In this document: piece after piece, positions 13,505 to 26,300 of the stretch | Numbering within the stretch: the first letter of the stretch is position 1 | Layout of the letters: the number at the start of each line of letters is the position of its first letter | NCBI RefSeq assembly: GCF_030867145.1 | Contig: NC_134415.1 | Coordinates: 74,491,300 to 74,555,299 of the forward strand | Length of the DNA: 64,000 nucleotides | From: Opisthocomus hoazin | Lineage: Eukaryota > Chordata > Aves > Opisthocomiformes > Opisthocomidae | Reading direction: 5' to 3' | The notes under the pieces: model-generated | What the model was told of the DNA's origin: nothing | The model's input: only the letters and a program-made list of their open reading frames with translations | Databases searched by the model: none | Translations under genes and position numbers: made by a program

Positions 13505-14303
13505 AGAGGCCTGTGCTATGCTCCTTCAGTTGTAGCGAATCTGTTTCAAAGGTATCTGATGTAAAACGCTGTTGATACAGTTTACTTAGAAGGTAGAGTG
13601 TATATGCTTGGACACAAAGACCTAGTGAATTTGAGATGCAACAAGCCATGCTCATTTCATTCAAATTAATTTGCTTCTTTTGTTTTAGTGCTAATTTTCC
13701 TTTAAGTGTAGCTTTTTTCTTTCAAATCTGCTTAAGCTGTGTCCTTCTCAAAAAAAAAAAAAACCCACGCGTTTGACAATAATGTTCATGCTACAAGTTG
13801 TCCTTGGTATGCTGCTGTTAATTTTTTGTTAAGTGGTGGGTTTTAATGTTCTGTAAATCAATACATCGATGTGCAATGTCGTTAATAATTTGTCATAATA
13901 AATTTTAAGATATGCTGAATCAAATGACACTATCAGACTTTCATTTATAATTCTATTTTATGTAATGCTCTGAGGCTTGAAAAGTATCCTTACTGATTCA
14001 CATTCTTTCTCACATGGCAATTTTATTTTTTGTTCCTTTGAGTCACTAGCAAAATCCTCTTTCAGTTAAATCTTGTTTCCAAAATTGTGTGGCTCTAAAG
14101 GGAATACAGCTTTAGTGTTTTGCATCTAAAAAGATGCTATCTGATACAAAGAACAAAGTATAACATTATTATAAAAAGAAAATGGGACCTTTTCAAGGAG
14201 TAGAGTTGACTCTAATGTATTAAAATACTTGTTGGGTGAAAAGCATCATTTGTAAAATCAGGTATTTGTAAGAAAATGAGTGTTTGTGACTCATATTGCT
14301 TAG

Positions 14304-14390
14304 ATCTTAGATCGTGAAAACCAGCTGAAAAATCACTCTCATCATATTACTGAGCTGACAAAAAAAGTGTGGGGGAGGAATCCATCAAGG
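14304..14390 (+). CDS. FAM184A: FAM184A candidate exon (87 bp)
   Basis: This starts after TTGCTTAG and ends before GTAACG. It is 87 nt, open in phase 0, and reads ILDRENQLKNHSHHITELTK then KVWGRNPSR. The composition fits a coiled coil, and it joins in frame to the next secure exon, whose phase is also 0. I cannot confirm the residues from memory of the family, so this call rests on splice sites, phase, composition and position. Confidence 0.6.
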
Positions 14391-17300
14391 GTAACGTTTT
14401 ATTTGTGATGTAGAGTGGTATGCTACTATTTCTTTTTAAATGAGAAAACTACCAGTAAGATAGGAGCATATTGTACCAGAAGATACAAAAATCAATCAAT
14501 CTTGATATCACAGGCTGTCCTCCCCTACCAACTGCAGGATTTTCCTTACAGAATTGATGTGATGTTCCCCTGAAGAATAGTTTATCTTAACAATCAAGTG
14601 ATTGATTTCAGACCTTGATAGTGTCATTTTTATCGATCTTTATACAAAACCTGGAAGTAAATTTTCATAATTCGGCCATGAAAAAATGCGTTACAGGTAG
14701 TGCTACAGTATGAACTGACAGATGTGATAACCCTTACAAAACTTTTTAAATGTAACTATTCTATCTCTGAGATGCAATATTAACAGCAAATTCAGTAGAT
14801 GGATGACATTGCTTGTCTGTCTTTTAGTTAACATTCTGGCTTTAAAATTTCAAGTGTTTTCTTCTTTTGAATGCTTTTTTCAGAGTTGCTGTTAGTATTA
14901 ATGACTAATGGATATTTGCTGTTCTGTTGTGGGTTAGATCTCCTTACTGAAGCAGAATCTGGAGATGCAGCTTTCCCAGTCGCAGAGCTCTTTGCAACAG
15001 CTACAAGCCCAGTTCAGTCAGGAGCGACAGAGGCTGACACAGGAGATCCAAGAATTGGAAGAGGAGCATCAGCAGAGGCATAAGTCACTTCAGGAAGCCC
15101 ACATCCTTGCCTTTCAAAACATGGAAGAAACAAAAGAGCAAGAACAAAAGGCATGTTCATATGGTTATTCTGAATTATGTAGAGATTGTTGCCATTTTAG
15201 CAATTTGTGTATACAGTTGGAATTACTAAAGAAAAGTATCTGCATAAGTACTAAATTTCCTTTTCAGCTGATATCTTATAGTAACATTTTTATCCAGTTA
15301 AATGTGATTAAGACACATTGAAAATAATCTCCAATACTGGCATTGTTTCATGTCTTGCTTTATACTCTACCTGTATATGCATATTTATATGTATATGTAA
15401 AATTATTATCAACACACACATTTCTTTACAGTAGTTTGACATTGCTATCCATAACATTTTATGGATTTGATTTGGAATAGGTTTCTCTGTATTTTCCATT
15501 ATAGTTACCTAACTTCACATGTGTTTTCTGATATTTCCTGTCAATTGACTCCTTTTGTAATGTATTTTATGTTTTCATTATGTTAAAATTGTATAAACTG
15601 TGTTCTGCAACTTGCAAGATAATTTTCATATCCAGAACAATGTCACGCCCAAGATACTCTTTTAAAACCTTGACTAAATAAGCTTTAAAATTGAAATTTT
15701 GGCAGTGCATGGTACTTAATAAGGGTGTGTGTCTTAGGATTTTTTTTTTTTTGAAGTTCAGATTTAGAGTTTACCTTTAGAATCAATTTGCCCGTCGTCC
15801 CCACTTAATGTACTTTGGTTCACATCATAGACTGGTCTTGGAGCACACAAGGTGGATTCCTTTTGTTCAAAATGAAACTAGAAGATGTGCACCAGGAACA
15901 TTATGCTTCATACACTTGAACAGGGAATTGTTTTTATTTCTCTTTTCCAACTGTGAGCAGAACAGAGTTTTTGTGCATGGGTAATCTCGATAACTGTCAA
16001 ACACTGAAAAGAAAAACTATAGTAGTAGGATAACTTAGTGAGAGAAGAAAATATGAGCAACATTAGTGCATTTTTAATGATTTCTAGAGTATGCCAATGC
16101 CTGCTTTCTGTTGCCAGTTGTTTATTGCTTAATATTTTGTAAATTTCCTAAGCTGGTATAGAACAAATTTTGTCAGTTTTGATTTCATAGGAATTAGAAG
16201 AACGTTTACAACAGAAGCACTCAGAAGAACTTCAGGCGCTGAAAGAAACACATAAACAAGCCATGGAAAGTTTCAAATTGGAAATGGAGCAGGAACTTCA
16301 GACTCTACGATTTGAGCTGGAGGATGAAGGAAAAGCTATGTTAGGTATACTATTTCCAAATTTGCAATGGGTCCAAAAACATTATTTCTACTCGTGAAAA
16401 TATACATACACATATATGTATGTATATGTGTGTATTATAACACTGTAGTGTGTCTCAGGGTCATTCAAGGTTGACCTAGTTGTTCCTCTTAAAATCAGTA
16501 TAAGCTTTAACAGGTAAGCCCAAACTGTTCACTTTTCAAAAACCTTACCCTGAAGTTTTTTTTAAAAGGAGTAAGTGGCAAAATTTCGTGATGGAGAAGG
16601 TTTCAGAAAGTAACGGGAATAGAATGACAGAACAGTTGCTTACCTGGTTAAACAGTGTGTGTTAGGTCAGCAGCAATACTTGATGGAGCTAGACTGTTAT
16701 TGCTAATTAATGTAAATGGCTGTAAACTAAAAGAGGGCAGATTTAGATTAGATCTTGGGAAGAAATTCTTCACCATGAGGGTGGTGAAACACTGGACCAG
16801 GTTGCCCAGAGAAGCTGTGGCTGCCCCCTTCCTGGCAGTGTTCAAGGCCAGGTTGGATGGAGCTCTGAGCAACCTGGTCTAGTGGAAGGTGTCCCTGCTC
16901 ATGGCAGAGGGGTTGGAACCAGATGATCTTGAAGGTCCCTTCTAACCCAAACCATTCTATGATTCTATAAACATTTGTGAAATAAACTTTTCTTGTTGTT
17001 CACGGTAACTAGCTTCCTTGCGCTCAGAGCTAAATCATCAACATGCAGCAGCAATTGACCAGCTAAGGCACAACCATCAGCAAGAACTGGTAGCTGCCAA
17101 AATGGAGCTTGAAAGAAGCATAGAACTCGGCAGGCGACAGGTAGGAAGCATTGCTGGCAACTGACTGTGGAAAATTGGATAATCAGTATTCATTTTCTCT
17201 TAGCTGGAGGCAAGAACTGTTGTGAGCAAACAACAAACATGTAATCCTGCCAAGTCAGCCAGCACCAGCAGGTGATGCATCCCTACCAGTTTACCTAAAC

Positions 17301-20300
17301 TTCCTTGCTTAGCTTTTTCTTCCTTCAACAACTTCACTTGAAGCTTGGTAAAGGCTCCCGTATCAAGGCAGTTTCCTGGCAGCATTGTGTGGCCACCTGG
17401 GAGCATGCTGGCTTGCTGTGGGAGGAAAGTGCTGATTCTCGCAAAATTCTACTTGTCCTCAGCTGTCAGCAGGACTTAAAAAGGAAAAGGCTGTTTCTCT
17501 CCAAAGCTGAAGCGATGTGGGGAAGAAGTAGTTGCTTAAAACCAAATGATTGCTTCAAACTTAAGAAGTAGCTTAGTATCTTTTTTCCTCAGGAGCCAAA
17601 TTGGAGAAGATATATTAGCATCTAAAGAAAGCAGAGAAGATGACATAACAGCTTGCAACTGTTTCTTAAAAAAAAATACACCCAAACCCCAAAAAACCCA
17701 AACAAACCCCCAAATCCCAAAGCCAGTATGGACTACCTTTGCTTTCAGCAGCAAACTGTTTCATTCACTTTTATCTTTCATTTTTCATTATATGGACAAT
17801 CAGTTTGTCCAGTAGTAACTAAAGATTCAAAGCTTGATCTCTATTGAAAGGAAGCCATACTCCTGGAAATAAGAGGACCAGATAATTACTTCTTTATTTG
17901 CCTGTACAAATTGGCTTTTCAGGATTGGTTTACTGATAGTCCAGCACCAAAGTAGTGGAGTGGTTTTAGCAATATATTAACAGAGGAAGCAGGTTTAGCT
18001 GGATATAGCCTTTGCACAAAAACAGAGACAGTCAAGGATGAGCCCTTCTTTTTCTCTTCCTTGCTGGTTTAAAAGGGTGAGCACTAGAGGCAAAAATGTG
18101 GTGCTGCCAGCAGTGAGCGAAAACATGCAGGATTTAGGGGGATGTAGTTTCAGTCATGTGTTGTTTAAATACAGAGTGAGACACCTAAAGGAGATGTCAG
18201 AAAAAAAAACATTTAAATTAAAAGAGCAAGTGTTTGATCCAACCAAATGCCATGTACTTTTGGCCTCGGTACAATAATCTGCTAAGCACGAGCTTCAGTT
18301 GTACTGAGGGCAAAGCAGTCAGCCGTGTTTTCTTCTGTTAGAATGCTCGTCAGTTCACGGGATCAGAGCTGAACTGGATGCAGAGAAGTCTGAGCAGGGT
18401 GATTATATTTGCTACTTTTTGAAATACTTAAATATGTGGATATAAATTTTCCACTGCTTTTTCTTAGAACTTTAATATAGTCTTTCTATAGGGAGGTAAA
18501 GAGTTATTTTAAAAAGTCTGTTTTTAAAGATGTCCTAGAAAATTTGTGCATTAGGATATATTTGTATTTCCTGGATGCATGAAGGCACAAAACACAATTA
18601 CACATAAAACTATTTTGAAATAACTGCTGATTTTCTATCTGTATGGTCATTAATTATTATGAAACTGTAAGAAGTGGACTAGATGGAAATGGAAAACTCT
18701 GAAAAAGGTTGATTCTGTGGCAGACTTTTTCTAAACTGAGGAGAATCATTATCAAAACTATTGGGATTGGTTCCAGATGAGTTTCACGATCTTAACTCCA
18801 TTGGAACTTTGTATGCAAAAAGAATGACTTTTATTGATTTATTGGACACAATATAAATATTATATAAACTACTTCGCACATGTTCTGCTCTGAAATATTT
18901 ATTTATATTTTTATATATGTAAGATAGGAGGCCTCTGAGGCATAGTGTGCGTTGGTGCAGAGCATACATCTTGAGATATTTTGTCCCATTGTACGGGGCT
19001 GTAAAGGGTTTCTCTAGATGGAACGTTGAAAAAGCAGAAAATGTTAAACGTCCAGCCCCCTGGTTCTTTGCGGTGTCTGTTTTTTGTTGTATGTGTGGGA
19101 GAATGTGGTGAGCTACGTAAACTTCAACAGACAATGACAACAGGTTTTATATTTTCTTGCAAATTTAAATTGTTTCTTACAGAACTTTGATTTCTTCTTT
19201 ATTTCTACTTGTACACAATAAAAAAACCCTCAGTTTTAATTATAATTTATGTCAACGTCAAAAACTGAAAAAATTGTCTATTGAATGGAAAATTCTGCTC
19301 AGCTGTTATCTTCCAAAAACAAGTTTTGTGCTTCTGAGAGACAAGTCTATTTAAATATTTTTTGTTGCTGCTATTTAAATCATAGGAGAAAGAATTTTTA
19401 TGCCGAATATCAGATCTACAAGATGAACTGAGACACCGAGACCATCATATAGCTGAACTGGACAAAGAGATTCTGCATCTTCATGAAAATATCAGTGCAT
19501 TGACCAAGGAATTAGAGTTTAAAGGGAAAGAAGTTCTTAGAATACGCAGTGAATCCAACCAACAGATCAGGTATGAATTTTTTCACTGTAACCTCAAATG
19601 TGTATTGTTTCATGTATTGTTTTACTTAAGAAATTTTACCGTCTGCAGCTTTTAATTTATCCTCTTAATGAAGTGATGTTATAGATCATTTAGTCTTCTT
19701 TAGAGAAAGCTATACCCACTACTAGTAAAGTTAATGAATATTACTATACAGTTCAGCTGCATTTCAGTGATACATTTTGGCATATTTTAGTAACAGTCTG
19801 CTCAAGCATTTGGTTTTCATGTTTTGGGGTTTTTTTAAAATTCATTATGTTTGTGTATTTAAAAAAGCATTAAAGGAGATGCATTTTCCATGAAATAAGC
19901 TAGAAGGTTGGAGGACAGTAAGTAGTGGGTTTTGATGAATCCGTAATTCCTTCTGTGTTGTCTGATATTGTGTAAAAGCTATAAGAAGCATGGCAGAAAA
20001 TCATGATGAACAAATGGGTCTGATCTTAGAATAACTCTTTTTTTAACAAAAAAATAAATTAAACAGGATGCATGAGCAAGATTTAAGCAAGAAACATGAG
20101 AAAAAGCTGGATGTCTTGACAGCAGATCACATCAGAGAGAAACAAAGCATGCTGGCAGATTTTAATAAGACCCAAGAGCTGCTCAAGGAAATTAATTCAG
20201 CTTTACAAATTTCGTAAGTTTTGTTGCATTAAAAAAATTTGTACGTAGCTGCGTTTGAGTGTTTAGTTTATTCTGGTGTCCATAAGTTTCTGAAGCTGCT

Positions 20301-23300
20301 GCAGAAATGCAGATTTGCAAAAACCTATGGGGCCTAATCTCGCATTCCTTAGGCAACACAATTCTATAAGCTTTCAGGGTATTTAGTGAGATAAATTGTT
20401 AGGGATTTGAGACTGAAAAATTTAAAGTCAGAAAGATATTAAATCTATCCAGTTCTTAGAAAAACAGGGAATTTGAGATGTTTTTAATAAAACTTTAATA
20501 TATCTTTTTTGAGAACACAAGAGTTTCTTCAACAAGTTTATAAACAGTACAATACTTGCTGTTAAGAAGTCTGATTATAGCACAAGTGACTCAAACAGTT
20601 TCAGGTTTGCTAACGTAAGGAAAATTAGTGTCTGAAATGGATTAAATGAGTATAACAAGAACAGAATGCTTAGAGTGTCTCTGAGTCAAATGCCACCTGG
20701 GGTTTGACCAGGTCTGGGCAGAAGTGGTGTAGCAGCGTGTCGTCTAGCCCGTGTTTTCCCGTCTTCCACGTCCTTCATTCTTTGTCTGTGATGTGACCCA
20801 TTTGGTCAGGGTTTCTGGCCTTGAGGTTTCACAGCGCCGTTGAGGGCTTCCCAACTCAGAGTTCTCACTGAGAGACTTGTAGTTGCAGCACAAAAGATTA
20901 ATGGCAGAGAAAATAATTGGTTCTAAGTACATGACAGAAAACTTTGTTAAGTAAATATCAATTAAAAATGGACAATAAAGCCCAAATGCATCTAATTCTG
21001 TCTTGATAATGAGTACTCAGAAATTGTCTTCAAATGATGGGTATAAAATTCTAGTTTTTCCTCCCTTGTAAGCGTCCACATGTGCACACTCTTGTGCCCT
21101 GATAAATGTGATGACTTGCCATTCAGTGAGGTAGGTGTAAACTACCTCCCATTTACTGCATTTCACAGAATCACAGAATGGTAGGGGTTGGAAGGGACCT
21201 CTGTGGTCATCTAGTCCAAGCCCCCTGCCAAAGCAGGGTCACCTATCATTTATCTCCTATGACAAATGACTATGAGCAGCCACCAGAACTAGGTTTTGGA
21301 ACCATTTACCCTAACTTTTTTTCCTATGAAGTTGTTTGTTTTTCAGCATCCTGAAGTTTTCTGAATTTAGTTGGTTCCCTGCTCCTGGCTCTTGCTCAGC
21401 TTAGAGCTGCGAGGAAGCAGCCACTGGCCCAAAGACAGCAAACATTATCCAGGGTGCCCTGACCTGGCTTTCGGCATCTTCTCTCTCTATTTACACTGAA
21501 GCAAGGAGCTGTCAAAAGAGGAAACTATGTTAAAAAAAAAAAAAAAAAATAGAAGGATTTTATGCAGCTATTTCTTAAGTAACTGTTTCCAGGTTCAGCC
21601 TCACCTAAAGCACAGCCTTGTGAACATTTATGAAACGGAGAATCTATCTTACAGTGTGGGTATCACTAATTAGGCTCTACAACTAGACTCTTTAAATTAC
21701 ATATTATCTCTTTGAAACAGGAAAAAAAGTTTTCTGAAATATCTGAAAATAAAATGACAGCTGTGCATAACTATGTACTATACTCTGGGGATCTGTGTAC
21801 AATAGTTTAACCCATAATAAAATGTATACACAAAAATTAAGCCAGCTGAGCATATTTCTGTTCTGCTGAGTCAAATGCCTTTTCTATGAATAAAAACAGT
21901 CATGTTGTTCACGTTCATAATGTTTTATGTAAATACATTATATAATCTCAGATTATGTACAGGTTATTTGAAGGTTATAAATATAATTTCATATCAACTG
22001 TTTTTTCAGATGCAACTCAAAGTAAAAATCACATAGCTGCCTCTGAAGGGAAAATATGTATCTAAAGTGAGAAATTATGACTACTTCCAGGTGTCTTGTG
22101 GAATTAAGTTGGAGCTGACTTAGACACCTTAAATTCATAGATTTTTCTCAGGGTTTGTTTGGGATTTTTTTTTTTTTTCATCTATTTTTCATAAAGTTTT
22201 GTTAAATTTCCTGACTCTGTTCTGAAACTTGCTTCACTAATCTACATGAGAGCTGAACATGTGAGATAAGTATTTCAGTAGTTTCCTTTGCAACAATGTT
22301 TCGTATCATGAACATCATATTTATGTTTCAAAGAGACACAGTCATTTGAAATTGTCGTGTCTTCAAAACTGGTTCTTTAAGAAGAAACAAGGAATTTATG
22401 CATTTACTTGTACAATTCATCTCTCAGTTGGCTTATTTCACTTCTCTCCTTTAATGCTTTCCCACCAGGCATTTCAAATTCCCTCCTATTTTTTTCAAAT
22501 GTTTATCAATTCTTACATTTCTCTTAATCCAGATATCCTAATATCCAAGTGTTATTGCTTTTCTTTTGCAGCTCATTACTTTATTTCATCTCTAACGGTA
22601 CTAAGTTGCTTTTGTGGAGAGGAATTAGTTACCCCTTAGTCTTCATTGTTCTTCAATATTTTTGTCCCAGTATGTTCCACATGAACTGCGGAAGACGGTG
22701 CCAGCCTTGTCTGTCTACCCAGTTTCTCCAGTATCACAAGCATGCATCTTTATCCAGAGTAGTCGTCTATAAAAAGAACAATGATACTGTTTGTTTTCCT
22801 CATCAAGAAAGTGAATTGCCAGCTTTTAAAGTTTACGTTAATATAAATATAATGCAATGTAGCCCCTATATTTTACATAAGAATCAATCTTAGCTATGTC
22901 TTCTGTAATTCCACTGTCCATATTATGGTTTTGAATGCCTTATTTTCAGTTTGACTTCCAAAAGGCCTTTTTTCAAACACCTAGTACTGCATGCACAAGA
23001 AGGATGTTAAGTTTTTAGAACATTGCCCAGATTATTAGTTACTGGAGCAAAGGTTATGGTTATTACTGATTTTTTTTTTAACTAGATAAAGCTGAATGAT
23101 AACATAGAAATTAATTTACTTTGAGGTGATAAGAAATCATCTTCTGTTCTTACTTCCTGAACTCTCTTTTGTGCTAATCAAAGATGTGACTATTCACTCA
23201 TCATTTAATGCTGGATCAGGCTAAAGGGGGTATTCTTCTTTCCTATAAAGTTTAGAAGAAATGGAAGAAAAATATAAAAACAGAGAATCAAGACCAGAAG

Positions 23301-26300
23301 ACTTGCAGCTTATCTCAGAACTGAAAGACCTAATTGCAGAGCGGGACCAACTCATAAAGAAATTGATTGTAAGACTTTTATGCTCTCTTGGTTTAATATC
23401 TTGACAGATATAAAAGTTAATTCAATTTCAAAGTGTGTGAAATGTATTTAAAGAACCAATCCTGCTAGCATGTTATTCATATTCTTTAACACGTTATTCC
23501 TGTAGTTCCAGTGGCTCATAATAGTAGAACTAATTAGATACAGAGAGTTTTGCACAATCAAGCATAATACATTATTACAAAAAATATTTCAATATCACCT
23601 TGATCAGACATCTCCTATCTCCAGTCCTGGAATAAGCCAGCCATGTAAGCCATGTAAGAACTGCTCTCTTCTAGGAGGTTTCTAAGACCAATTTCCTGAT
23701 CCGCTGAGCTTCCCAAATTCAGAGCACAACACCCTGACTCAGATTAGCCTGATCAGATCCTGAGTCAGAGGCAAGGAGGAGTGAGGAAATTCAAATTAAT
23801 TAGAGATCAGAAGTTAACTATACTGAGTCTTTCCAGTGCATTATCCATTAGGCTATCATAACTCTTAGGAGCATGGAACTGCAACAGAACTGCATAAATA
23901 GAAATTATTTAGTATTTATATATAATAAGATATAAAACATACTAAATATGAAATGCAATTTGTAGAATTACCAGTTTCTTTTGAAACATAAACATAAATT
24001 TATCTGAGATTATTTTGTGGGCAGATTTGGCCACTAACTGATTGAAAATGCATAAAAAGAAGTTTCTATTTGTTCTTCTTTTTAGGAGGACAAAAAGTTC
24101 TATCAGCTGGAGCTAGTTAACAGGGAGACTAACTACAACAAAATGTTTAATGCAAGCCCTAATGTTGGTGTTATTAATCCATTGGTGAAGGTATGTTCCA
24201 TGGACTTCATTGCTAAAGTGAAGAAAAAGAAATCTAAACTAGGATACAGTAAAAAGAAATATGTGTGTACGTCTGTGTGTATACATATTTCACCCTTAAA
24301 AGACATGTTCAAAACAAGGAACATAGTTTTCCATTTGTCTTTACGTATTTTTGTGCCGGTTTGTTTCTTTAGTGTTGTTGAGAGATCCACCGAGATGATT
24401 GCCCTAGTTTCCTAGACATGTATGACATAAACCACAGTTCCTTCTCACAAAACTGCACAAAGTGACAGAAAGGCAACAGACTGTAACATATCATAGCAAA
24501 CAGTGACACCTGTAACCAGTTTTAGTTTCATAATTTTTCTGGTTATTTTGGAAAGGGCAAGGGCAGTTTCATTTTTCAGGTGGTGCTCAGGATGGAATAG
24601 CATAGAAAGACAGAGGGAGAGGGGACACTAAAGGAAGTGAGTAAAGGTCAAAAAAAAGAAGAGCATGAGAAGGGGATGGAATGAGTCTGAATGGAGAAAG
24701 AGTAACACTGGGGAACTGGAGTGACAAACCAGGTACGGACTGTGGGGGCAGCAGAAGACAGAAGTCAATCTCCAGCCTACTCAGTTATTGTCACCTCCTG
24801 TACGAGTGAAAACACTTTGGTAGTGACCTTCTCCAGTTGTCTCCATCCTGCTGCACAGCAGTCAGCGAAGGCTACTGTACAAGCAGGCATAGTAGCCTCC
24901 CTGTCACTTCAAAAGCCAGCAGCATTCCTTCATGAGGAACATGAACAGACTGTGGTAGGGTACCTTAATTCTATTTCTTTTCACCACTTCAGGAGTAAGA
25001 ATGAGTCCTCTGACATTTCCTTCCTCCTTGTGATAACCCGTAAGTCATTCCACCTGCATGGAAAGGGAAGAGATTTGTCCCAGCTGTAGAGGCAGAAGGA
25101 CTCGGTACGGTTCTGAAGCAGAGGGTGACCCAAGGGGCACAACATGAGCAGCTCAGATGCCCGAGAGCTTCAATGACCAAGGTTCAGGCTCTGTTATTTA
25201 AAAGGAGGTCTGGCCCCGTTATTTGAGATCAGGCTGTGTTATTTAGCTAAGCCTAATCGTAGTTTCGCATCGGATCAGTGTATTTCCCGCTTCTGCACAA
25301 ACTGGTGCAAATTGTCACTGTTCCCCTACGTTTTTCAGGAGCCCAGCAGCTTCACAAGCTTATCTGCGGGTGCCTAGCTTTTATGCGTAACTGCATAAAA
25401 GAACTTGGTTTGAGCCCAGTAAGGACAATACCAGGACTGCCAGATACAATTTGAATACTTTGTTTTTATGTGATAAAGGTTGTTTGAAAATTTTGGAAGC
25501 TGTCTGAACCATTCATTTATAAAGTTGTGAAATGTAACCATCAAGTTATATAAGCTTGTGTTTTGTGTGAAATCTGAAGTGTCTGGGAAAAGTACTTCAA
25601 CATCAGATTTCCATAGTGATAATTCATATATTTTTATAATATGCTTCTATCACTTAAAGCTGCTTAGACTTTAAAACCGTCTTGTATGCCAGAACATTTT
25701 GATCTCTCATTTCATGAGCTGTGGACTATGTTACTTTATTTTGTCAAAGCACGTACTGTTACTGGAGAATGAATTACAAAGAAACTGAAAATCTCATTCT
25801 CTTTTTTTTGTAGTAAAAAGACAATTTATGAGTTACTGCAGGCTTTGCATATTAATGCAAAATTACAGCCATTGCAGTGTGTATTACAGCTTCTCTAATT
25901 TATGCAATGGATCTGTTTAGTATTACATTGTTACATCTGAAGTTTCTTAATACTTTGCATGAATTTCATGGAAACAATACACACAATTTTGTCTCTCCAG
26001 ATTTGACTGCTTCAGAAGCATAGACTGTTGTATACAGAATAAGATATAAACCATAGTATTTTTCTAAGCACTTATGTGCATAATAGACATCTTCCAGAAA
26101 TGAGCCACCTATGAAGCACACAGATTTATCTAGTTTATTTGAACACACAGTTTTAATTACAGTGTATATTACCCTGCATGTATGTATTTTACATACAGTT
26201 GGTTACTTTTACCAAACTATTTTTTCCACCATAATGTTATTTCTTGCTTCTTCAGCTACTACAGAATAAGTAAAGTTTATGGGACGATCTTAGTTTAATC

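Larger units (their letters stand above)
1..14303 (+). other. FAM184A: FAM184A intron (5' end outside window)
   Basis: I find no coding exon in this long AT-rich stretch. Open frames here are short and lack splice context or recognisable protein similarity. It contains CR1 copies (about 1061-1660 minus, 5938-6737 plus), an orphan CR1 tail (4371-4392), a CA repeat (1758-1786), a T tract (12068-12089), a 46-bp tandem duplication (13413-13504) and an AT-rich block with repeated TTTGCAT-like words (about 10085-10500). Assignment to FAM184A is inferred from the exons that follow on the same strand. The 5' exons, for roughly the first 60 percent of the protein, must lie to the left. A small exon may have been missed. 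Confidence 0.7.
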
